Shown here: positions 50,250 through 60,892 of the stretch, piece by piece
Layout of the letters: each line of letters begins with the position of its first letter
Numbering within the stretch: position 1 is the first letter of the stretch
Origin: Ahaetulla prasina
Lineage: Eukaryota > Chordata > Lepidosauria > Squamata > Colubridae
Direction: 5' to 3'
NCBI RefSeq assembly: GCF_028640845.1
Contig: NC_080542.1
Coordinates: forward strand, 18,642,283 to 18,706,282
DNA length: 64,000 nt
The notes under the pieces: generated by a model
Told to the model about the DNA's origin: nothing
The model's input: only the letters and a program-made list of their open reading frames with translations
Databases searched by the model: none
Position numbers and translations under genes: made by a program

Positions 50250-50375
50250 GGGGGGGGGGGGGGGGGGGGGTCCAGATTTGGCAACTTTAAGACTTGTGGA
50301 CTTCAACTCTCAGAATTCCTCAGCCAGCTTTGCTGAAGTCCAAGTCTTAAAGTTGCCAAGTTTGGACACTCTTCT
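50250..50375. repeat. Poly-G tract and palindromic MITE
   Basis: About 20 consecutive G at 50251-50270, followed by GGCAACTTTAAGACTTGTGG and its partial mirror to 50375. Confidence 0.75.
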
Positions 50376-50513
50376 AAACGTTTTTGACAGAAGCCAACAT
50401 ATTCTACTTCTGTGCCCCTTGGCTTCCCTTTGTTGCAAGGTAGGTACTTAAATATAAACTACTGGAGATAGATACATGCACAAATACATGCACAAATCCA
50501 CAGGAACCCTAGA

Positions 50514-50632
50514 ACAGGGGTCTCCAACCTTGGCAACTTTACAACTTCTGGATCAACTCCCAGAATTCCTGGGTTCTGGGAATTGACGTCCACAAGTCGT
50601 AAAGTTGCCAAAGTTGGAGATCTCTGCCCATC
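50514..50632. repeat. Palindromic MITE
   Basis: GGGGTCTCCAACCTTGGCAAC and its complement around AGAATTCCTGGGTTCTGGGA. Confidence 0.8.
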
Positions 50633-50902
50633 ATGCATCATTTTTCCAGGGCAGGTGGGCGGCCAAATACTAGTGACACGGGAAGTTTTATCTCCCTGCC
50701 ATGGTAGAAATCAGTACAGAACTTCATTTCACAAGAAATATTAGAAAATAATTAAAAAGATGTCACTGCAATTAAGGTGACATTGGTTACACATCCTTTG
50801 TTTAAAAAAAAAACCTCTCCAGAATATTTTTCCCCCATTTTCAGATACTAGTTTTCCACCATGAAGATATATGCTCAGAGTAGTTCAAGGATAAAAATAA
50901 TA

Positions 50903-51263
50903 CAGGTAGTCCTCAACTTACAACGGTTCATTTAGTGACCGTTCAAAGCACTGATTTATGATCATTTTTCACACTTGACTGTTATGCAATCCCCATGGTC
51001 ATTGTGATCAAAATTCAGACACTTGGCAATTGACTCATATTTACGACGGCTACAATGTCCCAGGGTCATAGGATCACTTTCTGCAACCTTCTTACAAAGC
51101 CAGTGGGAATGCTAGATTCACATTACAACCATGTTGCTAACTCAACAACTGCAGTGATTCACTTTACAACTCTGTCAAGAATGGTCCTAAAATGGAGCAA
51201 AATTCTCTCGCTTAGCGAGAGAAATTTTGGGCTCAATTATGGTCATAAATTGAGGATTACCTG
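50903..51263 (+). mobile_element. Tc1/mariner-like element, full length
   Basis: TA CAGGTAGTCCTCAACTTAC to TTGAGGATTACCTG TA. Confidence 0.8.
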
Positions 51264-51619
51264 TAATATACAAGACCAATAAAGTCTAGTGTTAAATAGG
51301 ACAAAATTGGAAACAGGCATTTATTTTTAGGATATGTGTGTCTAGCGGAAGTAAAGGTTAAGTATTCTTTGCATTAAACTCAACTCCTGGAGATTTGATA
51401 GACAGAACCATGTAGGTATCATGCCCAGCAATTTGGAAGTGGCTTCTCAACTGCCTATTTCCCAGATATTTTTTTAATTATCCAGTCTAGTCTGCTTTTT
51501 TTTCCCTCGTGGTCTCCCATCCAACCCTGCTTAGCTTTTCAAGATGAGACAAGATACACACCTTTTTCCATCTATTCAATCTAAGCCTGGAATACTTGCA
51601 TATTCCATTCCATCTTTTT

Positions 51620-52250
51620 AAAGACTTTTTTTAATCCCACCCTTATTGTTTTTATAAGTAACTCAAGGCAGCGAATATACCTAGTACAGATAGTCCTCAA
51701 CTTACGACCACAATTGAGCCCCAAATTTCTCTTGCTAAGCAAGATTTGGGTTTTGCTCCATTTTACTACCTTTCATGCCACAGTTGTTAAGTGAATCACT
51801 GCACTTATTAAGTTAGCAATACGATTGTTAAGTGAATCTGGCTTCCCCATTAACTTTGCTTGTAAGAAGGTGGCAAAAGGCGATATGACTCCCGGGACAC
51901 TGAAAGCATCATAAATATCATAAATGCTAGTTCCAAGCATTCAAATTTCAACCAAGGGTGCATAGGCAACACTGCAATGGCCACAAGTGTGAAAAACGGT
52001 CATGTCAGTTTTTTCAGTGCTGTTGTAACTTGGAACAGTCACTAAACAAATGGTTGTAAGTTGAAAACTACTTATACGCCTTCCTCTACCTATTTTCTCC
52101 ACAATAACCACCCTGTGAGGTGAATTGGGTTGAGAGGGAATGACCAGCCCAATGTCACCCAGCTGGTTTTTCATGCCTGAGGCAGGATTAGAACTCTGTG
52201 TCTCCTAATTTCTAGCCTGCTGCCTTAACCACTAGACCAATCTGGCCTTA
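51620..52250 (-). repeat. MIR-like SINE split by a Tc1/mariner-like element
   Basis: The reverse-strand head reads GGCCAGATTGGTCTAGTGGT then TAAGGCAGCAGGC (tRNA-like A box), with a B-box-like GAGTTCTAATCC. SINE sequence resumes on the far side of the insertion at 51687-52073 (TATTGTTTTTATAAGTAACT). Confidence 0.7.
51687..52073 (-). mobile_element. Tc1/mariner-like element inside the SINE
   Basis: CAGATAGTCCTCAACTTACG at one end and GTAAGTTGAAAACTACTT at the other, with TA on both flanks. It interrupts an otherwise continuous SINE. Confidence 0.75.
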
Positions 52251-52602
52251 AATAATAAATAAATCTTCCTTAAATAATCCAATTGCCTCAGCTTAAGCAA
52301 CTCAAAATAGGAAAAGAAGTCTCTGCAAAATACATTCACAAAGTCAAGTCAGTCAACTCTACAAAGGATATACAGCTAACAAGATTGTCCTCTTTCCTGC
52401 TTCTGTTTAGGAGGTTATTCTTAAAAGGAAATTGCTACAGCCGAGATCTTCGTCTCTAAAAGAGCCAAATCCAGATGAAGAAGGCATACCTAATTTTTAA
52501 GACTGGAAATAACAGCTGATAATAAATCCAGTTAATATCCTCCTTAAGAGTTACAGAAATGGTTCTCAATAGTGCCATGATTGAATGGGAATTAGAAGCA
52601 GA

Positions 52603-52832
52603 TTAGAACAATTTCTCAACTTTGGCAACTTCTTAAGATCTGCAGACCCAACTCCCAGAATTCCCCACCATGTATGTAGCAGTTTGACTGGCTGCTGCTA
52701 GGGAATTCTGGGAGACTGGCTGCTGCTAGAATTCCCTAGCAGCAGCCAGTCAAACTGCTGCATACATGGTGGGGAATTCTGGGAGTTGAAGTCCACACAT
52801 CTTAAAGTGACCAAGGTTGAGAAACACTGACA
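52603..52832. repeat. Compound palindromic MITE
   Basis: The outer arms of the palindromic family enclose an inner inverted repeat built from CAGTTTGACTGGCTGCTGCT then AGGGAATTC, with an extra partial copy in the middle. Confidence 0.8.
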
Positions 52833-53032
52833 ACAAGGGCAGTTACAGAAAAGTTTAATTAAGTCTTTAAAATGGATTAAAAATAACAGAATGCCTGTAA
52901 TCAAGTAGCCATCTTTAGTGGATAAAGTGGACTCTTTTTATGATGAAGGATGCAATGATCCAACACAGCCTCTGTAGAACTTAAAATACAAAGGCCTTGC
53001 ACGTTTAGTCTGGTCCCACTTTGCAAGCAGAG

Positions 53033-53212
53033 GAAACAAAAATGAATCAATGTCTAAGGGAAGAAAAAGCAATCATAAAAAGATTAGAAGAGATAAAGGC
53101 AAACAGACCAAGAGTCAGTCCTTCCCTGAATTTTGGATTATTGGACCCACAAACCCATGCAGCATGTCTTAAAGCGAAGCGTCTTAAGGACAGCTTGTCC
53201 CCCTTTGGACAG
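53033..53212 (+). pseudogene. Unidentified protein-like open frame, possible retrocopy fragment
   Basis: The frame from about 53033 reads ETKMNQCLREEKAIIKRLEE, then IKANRPRVSPSLNFGLLDPQ and THAACLKAKRLKDSLSPFGQ, then TAG. The first half is charged and helical, possibly coiled coil. No known transposon protein is recognised and no splice site is obvious. It could be a piece of a retrocopied cellular gene. Confidence 0.3.
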
Positions 53213-53429
53213 TAGGGCCTCAGGCTGAAGATTTCTCAAGCCTTGGTATCCAAAATGTTTTGCAATTGGAAAGGCTCAGCCACTGGACTTTCTGGAAGAA
53301 AAACAGGGTTCCTTCATCCTCTCCAAACAATCGAGTAAGACAGCAAGCTAAATGTCAAAAAAATTCTGGATTTGCACTAATTGCAAGAACTTCACTGATC
53401 ATCAAGCAAAAAAGGCAGTGCTACAAAAG

Positions 53430-53500
53430 CTACTCCCAGAATTCTGGAAGTTAAAGTCCACAAGTCTTAAAGTTGCCAAGGCTGGAGACCCCTGATCTAA
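53430..53500 (+). repeat. Palindromic MITE single arm
   Basis: CCCAGAATTCTGGAAGTTAA then CTTAAAGTTGCCAAGGCTGG and AGACCCC. Confidence 0.65.
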
Positions 53501-53686
53501 GGGTTTTGTTGTTGTTTTTTGCAATTTTTTAAATTTTATTTTCAAGTAAATGAATTTTAGGGAGACCACCAATCAAATGCTTACAAATGTTTATAATCCC
53601 AAAGAGTTTATAGAACTGTGGTGTACAATCCTCATTTCAGTTAAAATTAAAGCAATATACTTCACAAACACCAAAAGCCCTCTAAA

Positions 53687-53857
53687 ACAGTGGTCCGTGA
53701 GAAAATTTGGGTGGTCCCCAGAAAAATGATTTACATTTTTTTATATTGCACTAAATACTATTCATTTTTTTTAAAAAAAATCATATTAGTTGTCCATTTA
53801 AAATTATGAATTTAGTGGTTTCTGAGGTCCAAAAGGTTGGTGACACCTGCTCTAAAA
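53687..53857. mobile_element. hAT-like MITE fragment
   Basis: CAGTGGTCCGTGAGAAAATT at the left and AAAGGTTGGTGACACCTG at the right, with an AT-rich interior. Confidence 0.4.
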
Positions 53858-54599
53858 CTTAATAAAACTTTAGAATCCATACAGGAGAGAAACAAAAAAA
53901 GCCTTAGATACATACTATCAACTACTACAAATACAAAATTCTCTAAGCAATAGTGAGAAACCTTGCAAAAATAAAGTGCCAAAAAGAGTTGGTCTTTTAA
54001 GTCTCTCCTCCCTCCCCCTCCCCCCTCCACTGGTCCCTGTTCACCAGGAACAAGCATCTCGCACCTAGGCAACCTGGCGGATTCCACCAACTTCAGAAGC
54101 TGCCCCCAAATTTTCTTCTGTCCGCTTGTTGGTTCGTGTCGTCCCATCCCTTAACTGTGCCTTGTCACTGAAGTCAAGGACAAAAACGCAGGTTATAAAT
54201 CCCTCCGGCAAGGCACGCAACCGGGGAAGGGAAGGATCCTTAATCCGTGCTAAGAGAACCGCTTCTAATCTCCTTCCTGCCAACTTTCCTTTACAACGTC
54301 GCCACCGAGGAATCAACCTATTGTTTCCTTCGCTTCCTTTGCAACTTAACCAAGGGGAGCTCCGCCTCGACGAGAGCAGCCTTCTAGGCCAAACCCCCCG
54401 TTGCAAATAAATAATAATAATGTACCCATTTCGCAGCTCTTGCAAAAGACTCAAACCTGACCCTTGCAGCTGCTCTGGCCCAATATTGCACCGCTTTTGC
54501 AGAGATGCATCCCGGGGATATTCCCCGCATTCTTGCAAACTAGCCCTCTCCTCTTTTCTTCCTCTCCCCCCACCTACCCCACTAGCCCTCCCCAAAAAG

Positions 54600-54900
54600 C
54601 ACCGCTCGATGGAGGCACCGATCTCCGCTCACCAGCAAGCAGGCTCAGGGTGACTGGGAGAGAGCGGAGGAAGTGCTTTTGGCAGCGCAGCTCCCCTCTT
54701 CCGCCGCTGCCGACTGCGAGGGAGAAGGAGCCCTTCTCTATGGTGTTTAACCATTTCCCCTTAAAGAGGCAGCGGACGGGGCTGCAAGGACGCGCAGCGC
54801 TCCGAGCGCCACCGAAGCGCGGATAGTGCGTGCTCGCCAGGCGCCTGGGCGGCTGTGCACGACTCATCGCTCGGGCTGTCGCGATGCACGGATGGCGAAT
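54600..54900 (-). promoter_or_regulatory. CpG-rich stretch, possible promoter of the ZNF629-like gene
   Basis: Dense CpG and G+C in an AT-rich neighbourhood, with runs such as GCGCAGCGCTCCGAGCGCC. On the minus strand a consensus donor GCTG followed by GTGAGCG ends a possible non-coding exon at 54633. It is the nearest promoter-like island upstream of the zinc-finger exon, 13 kb away. The link to that gene is inferred from strand and position only. Confidence 0.4.
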
Positions 54901-54984
54901 CCTAAGGGATGGTGCATAACGAATAATGGGGTATCATAATGGAGGGAAACTGTCCAAGAGGAGATTCAACCCAGAAGTAAAGGA

Positions 54985-55163
54985 GAAATTTTTCTGGCTG
55001 TGTGGAACAAGGCGCGTGCATAAGCGCACCAGCGCGCCTACCGTCCCTGTCCTAAAGTTTTCTTTTATTAGTATCCTTTACATGTATTTATAATTATGTT
55101 TACACTTGTATCTGTTATAAAATACATGCTTGACGAAATAAATAAAGTTAAAAAAATAAAATA
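54985..55163 (+). mobile_element. LINE 3' end fragment
   Basis: GCGCACCAGCGCGCCTACCG then TCCCTGTCCTAAAG and an (AATAAA)-type tail, as at 49970-50163. Confidence 0.6.
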
Positions 55164-55179
55164 AAACAATCCATCCAAG

Positions 55180-55325
55180 GAACAGCTTGTCTTGTGGGGA
55201 GCTTCATCACTGAAAGGTTTCAAGAAGAGACTGGGCTGCCATCTGTCAGAAATGCTTTGCTTTCCTGCTTGGTCGGGGGTGGGGGGTGTTGGACTAGATG
55301 ACCTACAAGGTCCCTTCCAACTTTT
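55180..55325 (+). mobile_element. CR1 3' end fragment
   Basis: Ends in TTGGACTAGATGACCTACAA then GGTCCCTTCCAAC. Confidence 0.7.
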
Positions 55326-55544
55326 TTTAAGGGAGCGAAAGCGTTCGCGAATCGGTTGCAAGCGTCGTGGGAAAAGGCGCGGCGATGCCAACGGGGAGAA
55401 ACCGATCCGGGAGTCTCAGGCTTTGCGGACAGAGGCTTTGAAAAGATCTTCGCTCCGCTCAAATTCAGTGCCGACGCTTTTTGTCGTTCCTACCCAAATC
55501 CGAATGGGAAGGTTTGTAACACTCTCGCCTGACTCTATTTGATG

Positions 55545-55665
55545 CTACCACAGGTGGCACGCTATCACCGACCTTGGCTGCTCTCAACACAAGCTAAGCA
55601 AGGTCGGATCAAGTTAGTATCTGGATGGAACATCACCAGGAGATCCTGGGATGTACCATATAAGC
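55545..55665 (+). repeat. 5S rRNA-like sequence (5S pseudogene or SINE head)
   Basis: AAGCTAAGCAAGGTCGGATC followed by AAGTTAGTATCTGGATGGAA matches the internal promoter region of vertebrate 5S rRNA (AAGCTAAGCAGGGTCGGGCC and TTAGTACTTGGATGGGAGAC). The 5' third is diverged. It is followed within about 30 bases by CR1 tail sequence. Confidence 0.75.
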
Positions 55666-55682
55666 TGTCCTCCAAAGTATCT

Positions 55683-55910
55683 GATGGCAGGATAAGAAGC
55701 AACCTAGAACTAAGGAGAAATTCCCTGACAGTCAGATCAATTAATCAGTGGAACAACTTGCCTCCAGAAGTTGTGACTGCTACACTCCAACACTGGAAGT
55801 TTTTAAGATGATGTTGGATAACCATTTGTCTAAAATGGTTTTCTGCCTGAGCAGGGGGTTGGAGTAGAAGACCTCCAAGGTCTCTTTGTTCTATTCTGTT
55901 CTGTACTGTT
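55683..55910 (+). mobile_element. CR1 3' end joined to the 5S-like head
   Basis: AACTAAGGAGAAATTCCCTG, AACAACTTGCCTCCAGAAGT and GTAGAAGACCTCCAAGGTCT, ending in TTCTGTTCTG repeats. Confidence 0.8.
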
Positions 55911-55939
55911 CTGTTCTATCCCATTCCATATTCCATTCT

Positions 55940-56123
55940 GCTTTAGAGTAGTGGAATTCTGGGAGTGGAAGTCCACACATCTTAAAGTTGCTGAACTTCG
56001 TGCTAAACCAGGGGTCTCCAACCTTGGTCATTTTAAGCCTGGAGGATTTCAACTCCCAGAATTCTGGGAGTTGAAGTCCTCTAGGCTTAAAGTGACCAAG
56101 TTTGGAGACCCCTGTGCTAGACC
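55940..56123. repeat. Palindromic MITE plus an extra arm
   Basis: A full palindrome at 56007-56123 (CAGGGGTCTCCAACCTTGGT to CAAGTTTGGAGACCCCTG), preceded by another arm at 55955-56000. Confidence 0.8.
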
Positions 56124-56124
56124 A

Positions 56125-56790
56125 CATAAATCTCTAGTCAAGCTTGATGCCTCCTAACTATCTGTAATCCTACTTGTGTAGTTTTCTATAAATGTCATTT
56201 GCTCTTAATTTTCTTTAGAATATTTATTTTTTGTTCAGTAATGTATGGACCTGGAATTTCCAGCTGCTGTCCTACAGAACACAAGCAAAGCCTAATTTAT
56301 AAAAACATTTGAAGGAACAGAATGAACAGCTGCAAGAAGAAGAAACGATGAAGAGACAGCAGGGGAAGAAAAAAATATCAGCAAATAAGTTTACAATAAT
56401 CATAAAATTGGAAGTTTGGTGTTGTCACTGTTTTGTGGAATCATATTTATCATGTTGACATGTGTGATTGTTGTTTAGCAGAAGCATAATGGATCTTGGG
56501 CCCATAGTTTTGCAGGCATATGGTATATAAATTGACTAATAATCTGGACTTTTGGATATCATTACTGCTCTACTCTGTGACTAAAAGGCTACAACTTGTG
56601 TAGGCCTTTATGATTGGTTACAGAGCCATATTTTTAGACTGGATTTGGCATTTTTGTCCATCAGTCGAGTCCTTTTCAATGTCCTAGCATAGGCAGATGT
56701 TTCTTAATATTAATGGAGCCATTGCAGGATCTAAGATTTTCCAAGTAAAAATACGATTTGCAATTGACTATTCTTGTTATTTTACTGTTG
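56125..56790. other. No feature recognised
   Basis: AT-rich, without coding frame or clear repeat signature. Confidence 0.45.
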
Positions 56791-56799
56791 CCTAACTAC

Positions 56800-57516
56800 C
56801 AAATTAACTACGCATGGCAGGAGAGAAAGTTGAACACCTTTCGTATGCGTTGTCTCTGACATATTTTTGACATCACCTGGCAGGGCAAAGTTTCAAATAG
56901 TGCAGTCCTGGAACATGCTGCAATTTCTAACATGTATACACTACTGAAACAGTGACGTCTATGCTGGTTTGGGTATGTCATGTGAATGGCTGATGGTCAG
57001 ATTCTGAAAGATCTCCTATATGCAGAATTAGTGCAGGGAAAACGCCTCAGAGGGAGACCACAGCTGCAATATAACAAGAGGGATTTAAAGGCCCTGGGAA
57101 AGACCTTAACAACTGGAAAACCTTGATCTCTGATCATTCAGTTTGGAGGCTAAAGACACAGCATGGCCTTCTCCAATTCGAAGAGACATTTGTTCAGCAG
57201 GCTGAGGCAAAGAGGCAGTCCCGGAACCAGTGAAATCTGGGGTCTGGGCAGGGGACAGAATGCATCTGGTCTCAGTGTGGCAGGGATTGCCATTCTCAAA
57301 TTGGCCATTTTAGTCACACTAGATGCTGTTTTAGGATTTCTTTCCAGAGCACGATACCATAGTCTTTTGAGACTGAAGGATGGCAATGCCAGTGCCAACT
57401 ACCAAAAGCAATTTATAGACCAGACTTTTGAAACAGATCAATGCTACCAGTTTGGGAAAAGATATTCCTGTTGGGATTTCTGGCTGTTATCACATATGTC
57501 AGAGATGGAGAAGTAG
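56800..57516 (+). mobile_element. LINE ORF2 C-terminal fragment
   Basis: Shifting plus frames encode FDITWQGKVSNSAVLEHAAI, LCWFGYVM and AELVQGKRLRGRPQLQYNKR, then WRLKTQHGLLQFEE and a CYQFGKRYSCWDFWLLSH cysteine/histidine motif. This is the C-terminal end of a vertebrate LINE reverse transcriptase. It holds many stops and frame changes. Confidence 0.65.
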
Positions 57517-57721
57517 AGATGCTTTCCTGGAGACACGATGTGCTGAATTTCCTTGTTTGACTGGGTTCATGCACCAAGCTGAACCATAATTTAACTGTGG
57601 TTTGTTGGAAGAAACAATCACATCAAACTAAATCATATTTTTAAACCTAAGAGTTGGGATTGACATTTTTCCATTTTAAGTGTTAAAAACTGCTGTACTT
57701 TGAATATCAGGCTGTATATAT

Positions 57722-58083
57722 GGGACGCGGTAGCTCAGGGGCTAGGACGCTGAGCTTGTCGATCGAAAGTTCAGTGGTTCAGTGGTTCGAATCCCTAGTG
57801 CTGCCGTGTAACGGGGTGAGCTCCTGTTACTTGTCCCAGCTTCTGCCAACCTAGCAGTTCAAAAGCACGCAAAAAATGCAAGTAGAAAAATAGGGGCTAC
57901 CTTTGGTGGGAAGGTAGCAGTATTCTGTGCAGCTTTGGCATTTAGTCATGCTGGCCACATGACCACGGAGATGTCTTCGGACAGTGCTGGCTCTTCGGCT
58001 TTGAAATGGAGATGAGCACACACATCCCTTAGAGTCGGGAACGACTAGCAGACTAGCACGTATGTGCTAGGGGAACCTTTACC
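57722..58083 (+). repeat. Sauria SINE, full length
   Basis: A box GGTAGCTCAGGGGCTAGG, B box GGTTCGAATCCCTAG, body CTTCTGCCAACCTAGCAGTT, end GGGGAACCTTTACC, followed at once by a GT repeat. Confidence 0.92.
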
Positions 58084-58301
58084 GTGTGTGTGTGTGTGTG
58101 TGTGTATACATACACACACACACACACACACATATATACATACATATATATGTTTTCTGAGGTTTTCGCGGGTGTTTGTATGTAGGTCTTTGGTTATTCG
58201 GGTTTTCTCCCGCGTAAAATTGGAAGTGTTTTGGCGACGTTCGTCAAAACGTCGCCAAGACACTTCCAATTTTACGCGGGAGAAAACCCGAATAACCAAA
58301 G

Positions 58302-58335
<34 letters not shown>
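58084..58335. mobile_element. PLE terminal head-to-head pair in GT/CA/TA repeats
   Basis: The left arm 58152-58241 (TTTTCTGAGGTTTTCGCGGG) and right arm 58242-58303 are mirror copies of the PLE 3' terminal region seen at 21335-21430, joined inside GGCGACGTT/CGTCAAAACGTCGCC. Dinucleotide repeats flank both sides. Confidence 0.7.
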
Positions 58336-58336
<1 letters not shown>

Positions 58337-58489
58337 AAGAAACCAATTTGTAATTACACAATTACACCTATACGCACACTCTTCAAGAGCATTTAATTAC
58401 ATTTTTACTTGATAAGCAGTTTGCTTTGCACTAATGCCAAGGATTTCCAAGCCCCAATGTTTTGCAAAAGTATCTGTTTGATGCCGCCT

Positions 58490-58598
58490 CTAACTGCAGT
58501 GATTCGCTTAATAAATGTGGCAAGAAAAGTCCTAAAATAGAGCATATAACAATTTTTTCACTTAATATAAATTTTGGGTGTCAGTTGAGGACTTCCTG
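58490..58598 (+). mobile_element. Tc1/mariner-like element, right end only
   Basis: AACTGCAGTGATTCGCTTAA to GTTGAGGACTTCCTG. Confidence 0.55.
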
Positions 58599-58914
58599 TA
58601 TCACCCTGAGCATCATCACTAGATGGGACCTCTGCTTGATGTTCTTCCAACAGCCATTGCAAATAGGAGTTGGTGAAGAGGGCGGTGATGTCACCTTGCT
58701 TTAGTGGATTTTCTGATGTAGGACCAAGTGTGCCCTCCTGATAAACAATGCCCACCATCCAGGTGCTGAAACAGATGCTCACCTGCACAGGTCTGAGGTT
58801 GCAAAATATGTGAACCAACCCCAAAGATTTTGAAATGGTTTCTCTCCAGGGTAGAGCTGTTGTGAAAGACCACTGGTATAGCCATTAAGCAGAACTGAAT
58901 CCAAAGGTTTTGCA
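58599..58914 (-). other. Unidentified open-frame stretch
   Basis: The minus frame reads MGLVHIFCNLRPVQVSICFS, then GDITALFTNSYLQWLLEEHQ and AEVPSSDDAQGD. There is no recognisable domain; possibly retroelement-derived. Confidence 0.2.
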
Positions 58915-59165
58915 AGAGCTCTGGTGGTGCAGTGGTTAAGAGTTCAGTACTGCAGGCTGTTTCTGCTGCTGGCTGGCTGCCTGCAATTTGATAGTTCAAA
59001 TCCCACCAGGCACAAGGTTGACTGAGCCTTCCATCCTTCCGAGGTAAGTAAAATGAGGATCCAGATTGTTGGGGGCAATAGGTTGACTCTGTAAACTACT
59101 TAGAGACGGCTGTAAAGCACTGTAACACAGTATATAAGTCTAAGTGCTATTGTTTTGCTATTATA
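58915..59165 (+). repeat. tRNA-derived SINE (GGTGCAGTGG head)
   Basis: TCTGGTGGTGCAGTGGTTAA, AGTACTGCAGGCTGTTTCTG and CCTTCCATCCTTCCGAGG to AAGTCTAAGTGCTATTG. Confidence 0.88.
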
Positions 59166-59789
59166 AAGCGTTCTGGCTAGAGGCTGCGATAGCAGTGTCA
59201 CACAATTCATCCTTTTATGTTATAGGTCAGCCTTAGCCCTCCTCCTTCTTCCAGAAAAGTCACAAAAGTGAACAAAACAATTTTATTTATTTTTTTGTAC
59301 ATAATTAACTAGCCCAGAAACATCATTTAAAAAATACAAAACGTGCATTCTTCTCCATTTGGCTAAAATTGGAGAGAATTTACAGTAGATAAAATCCAGT
59401 CTAAGAGTAATTCCATTAATGACCTCTGGCTCCACTAACAAAAGAAGCAAGCTGGAGAGAAAAAGTATGCAATACAGAAATATAACAATAGGTTGCCCCT
59501 GCAGTATCTTTTTATAGTTCTCAAAAATTCTTCATTTGCATAAAGACCAGGCAGTGGTCGGGAAGGGTGGCACTGCATAGACAAATGATTTTCATCCATT
59601 TTCCTGTATACAGAAAAAAAAAAACCTGCAATTTTTCCAACCCTTAATAGAACAGTAACAGTAACAGCATGGATTTACAATCTGTGCAAACAGGAAAGAA
59701 AAGGGCATCTTCAATGTGCATTCTGCATTGGGATCCCTGACGCAGGAAGTATTTTGTATGTAGCACTTATCCCTGTTCACATCATTTAT
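59166..59789. other. No feature recognised
   Basis: AT-rich with no coding frame or known repeat recognised. Confidence 0.45.
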
Positions 59790-60000
59790 TCCAGCGGTCT
59801 CTAAGTTGTTTGTCTCGGCGGACCAGCGGAGGTGGCGGCAACGTGGAAACAGGCTGGTTCCGCACGTGTGTGCGCACCACTTTTACAAATGCAGCTTCGT
59901 GTTACGTACACATGCACTCGCCCACCACTTCTGCGGCCCAGTTCCAAAAGTGCTGCAGCCCAGCACTGGGTCACTGAACGAGAGTTGGGGAGGCCTGACT
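59790..60000. mobile_element. hAT-like MITE
   Basis: CAGCGGTCTCTAAGTTGTTT at the left and GAGAGTTGGGGAGGCCTGA at the right; a CpG-bearing interior with GCGGACCAGCGG and CTGCGGCCCAG. Confidence 0.5.
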
Positions 60001-60157
60001 TATTCAATCTGCAAAAAACTATACAATTAGTAGAGGGCAACAAGGAGATATAGAAAACTCTTGCTACCACCTAGTGGTCATGTGGATGTTACAGTCCAGT
60101 TATGAAATATTGACCACACATCCATGTGTGTTCTATATCTATATCTTAGTCTATATC

Positions 60158-60243
60158 AGGAGTCTGCAAACTTGGCTCTTTTAAGACTTGGCTCTTTTAA
60201 GAGTCTACAAATTAAAAGAGCCAAGTTTGCAGACCCCTGGTCT
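60158..60243. repeat. Short perfect palindrome (AAAGAGCCAAG family)
   Basis: CTGCAAACTTGGCTCTTTTA is mirrored by TAAAAGAGCCAAGTTTGCAG, with a duplicated inner segment. Confidence 0.85.
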
Positions 60244-60249
60244 ATATTT

Positions 60250-60764
60250 ATTCAATACTGACTATCTGAATATTATGAATATTCTGACTGAATGCATCCA
60301 GGCTCTTTTCTCTGTTTGATAGGCCTGTCAACCAAGCTCTAGAGGTGACCTATGACAACCTTCAACCTTCAATTTCCTCCAATTCTGATGGGAGAAAATA
60401 ATATTAAAACATGAGTCCCCTGGGTAATACAGCTTGTCTAATCAGGGGTGTCCCACTGTCATCTAAATGTGAAGCAAAGCATTAAACAAAAACAAAATCA
60501 GAACAAGATCTGCTACCACAGCCTGTTCTTTGAATATCTTAGGATGAACCTGAATAAATCTTTGGACTAGAAAACTATATACAAACTATATTACAAGTGA
60601 GGGGCACTTTTTTTTACCCAACTATCTTCTTTTTCCATTTTGCCTCTGCTGAACTGAATTTCTCAAGGTAAATATTTCCACAGCAGCAATTTTTAAATTT
60701 GTCATCAACCCCACATCCCAGTCAAAGTCACAAATGGAAACCAGCTTGGGTCAATCTTGACCAG
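60250..60764. other. No feature recognised
   Basis: AT-rich, no convincing frame; a hAT-style end CAGGGGTCGGCAACC follows at 60763. Confidence 0.45.
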
Positions 60765-60892
60765 GGGTCGGCAACCCACAACTCCGGAGCTGCATGTGGG
60801 TTTTGTCCCTCTGCTATGGCTCCCTCCCTTCATCCATCTGCTGCAGAGAGAAGCGACTGGGGCTGATTCTATGCCGCCTCATTTCTTGCAAA

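Noticed and set aside
54065..54595. 176-codon minus frame near the CpG-rich stretch
   Set aside because: No domain, composition follows the GC-rich DNA, and no homologue recognised.
57722..57800. Possible functional tRNA gene (A and B boxes)
   Set aside because: It is the head of a Sauria SINE and cannot fold into an intact tRNA.
58045..58396. Open frames with VCVCV and HTHTH runs plus TSNFTREKTRITKD
   Set aside because: Translation of microsatellite and the PLE 3' terminal region; not an independent gene.
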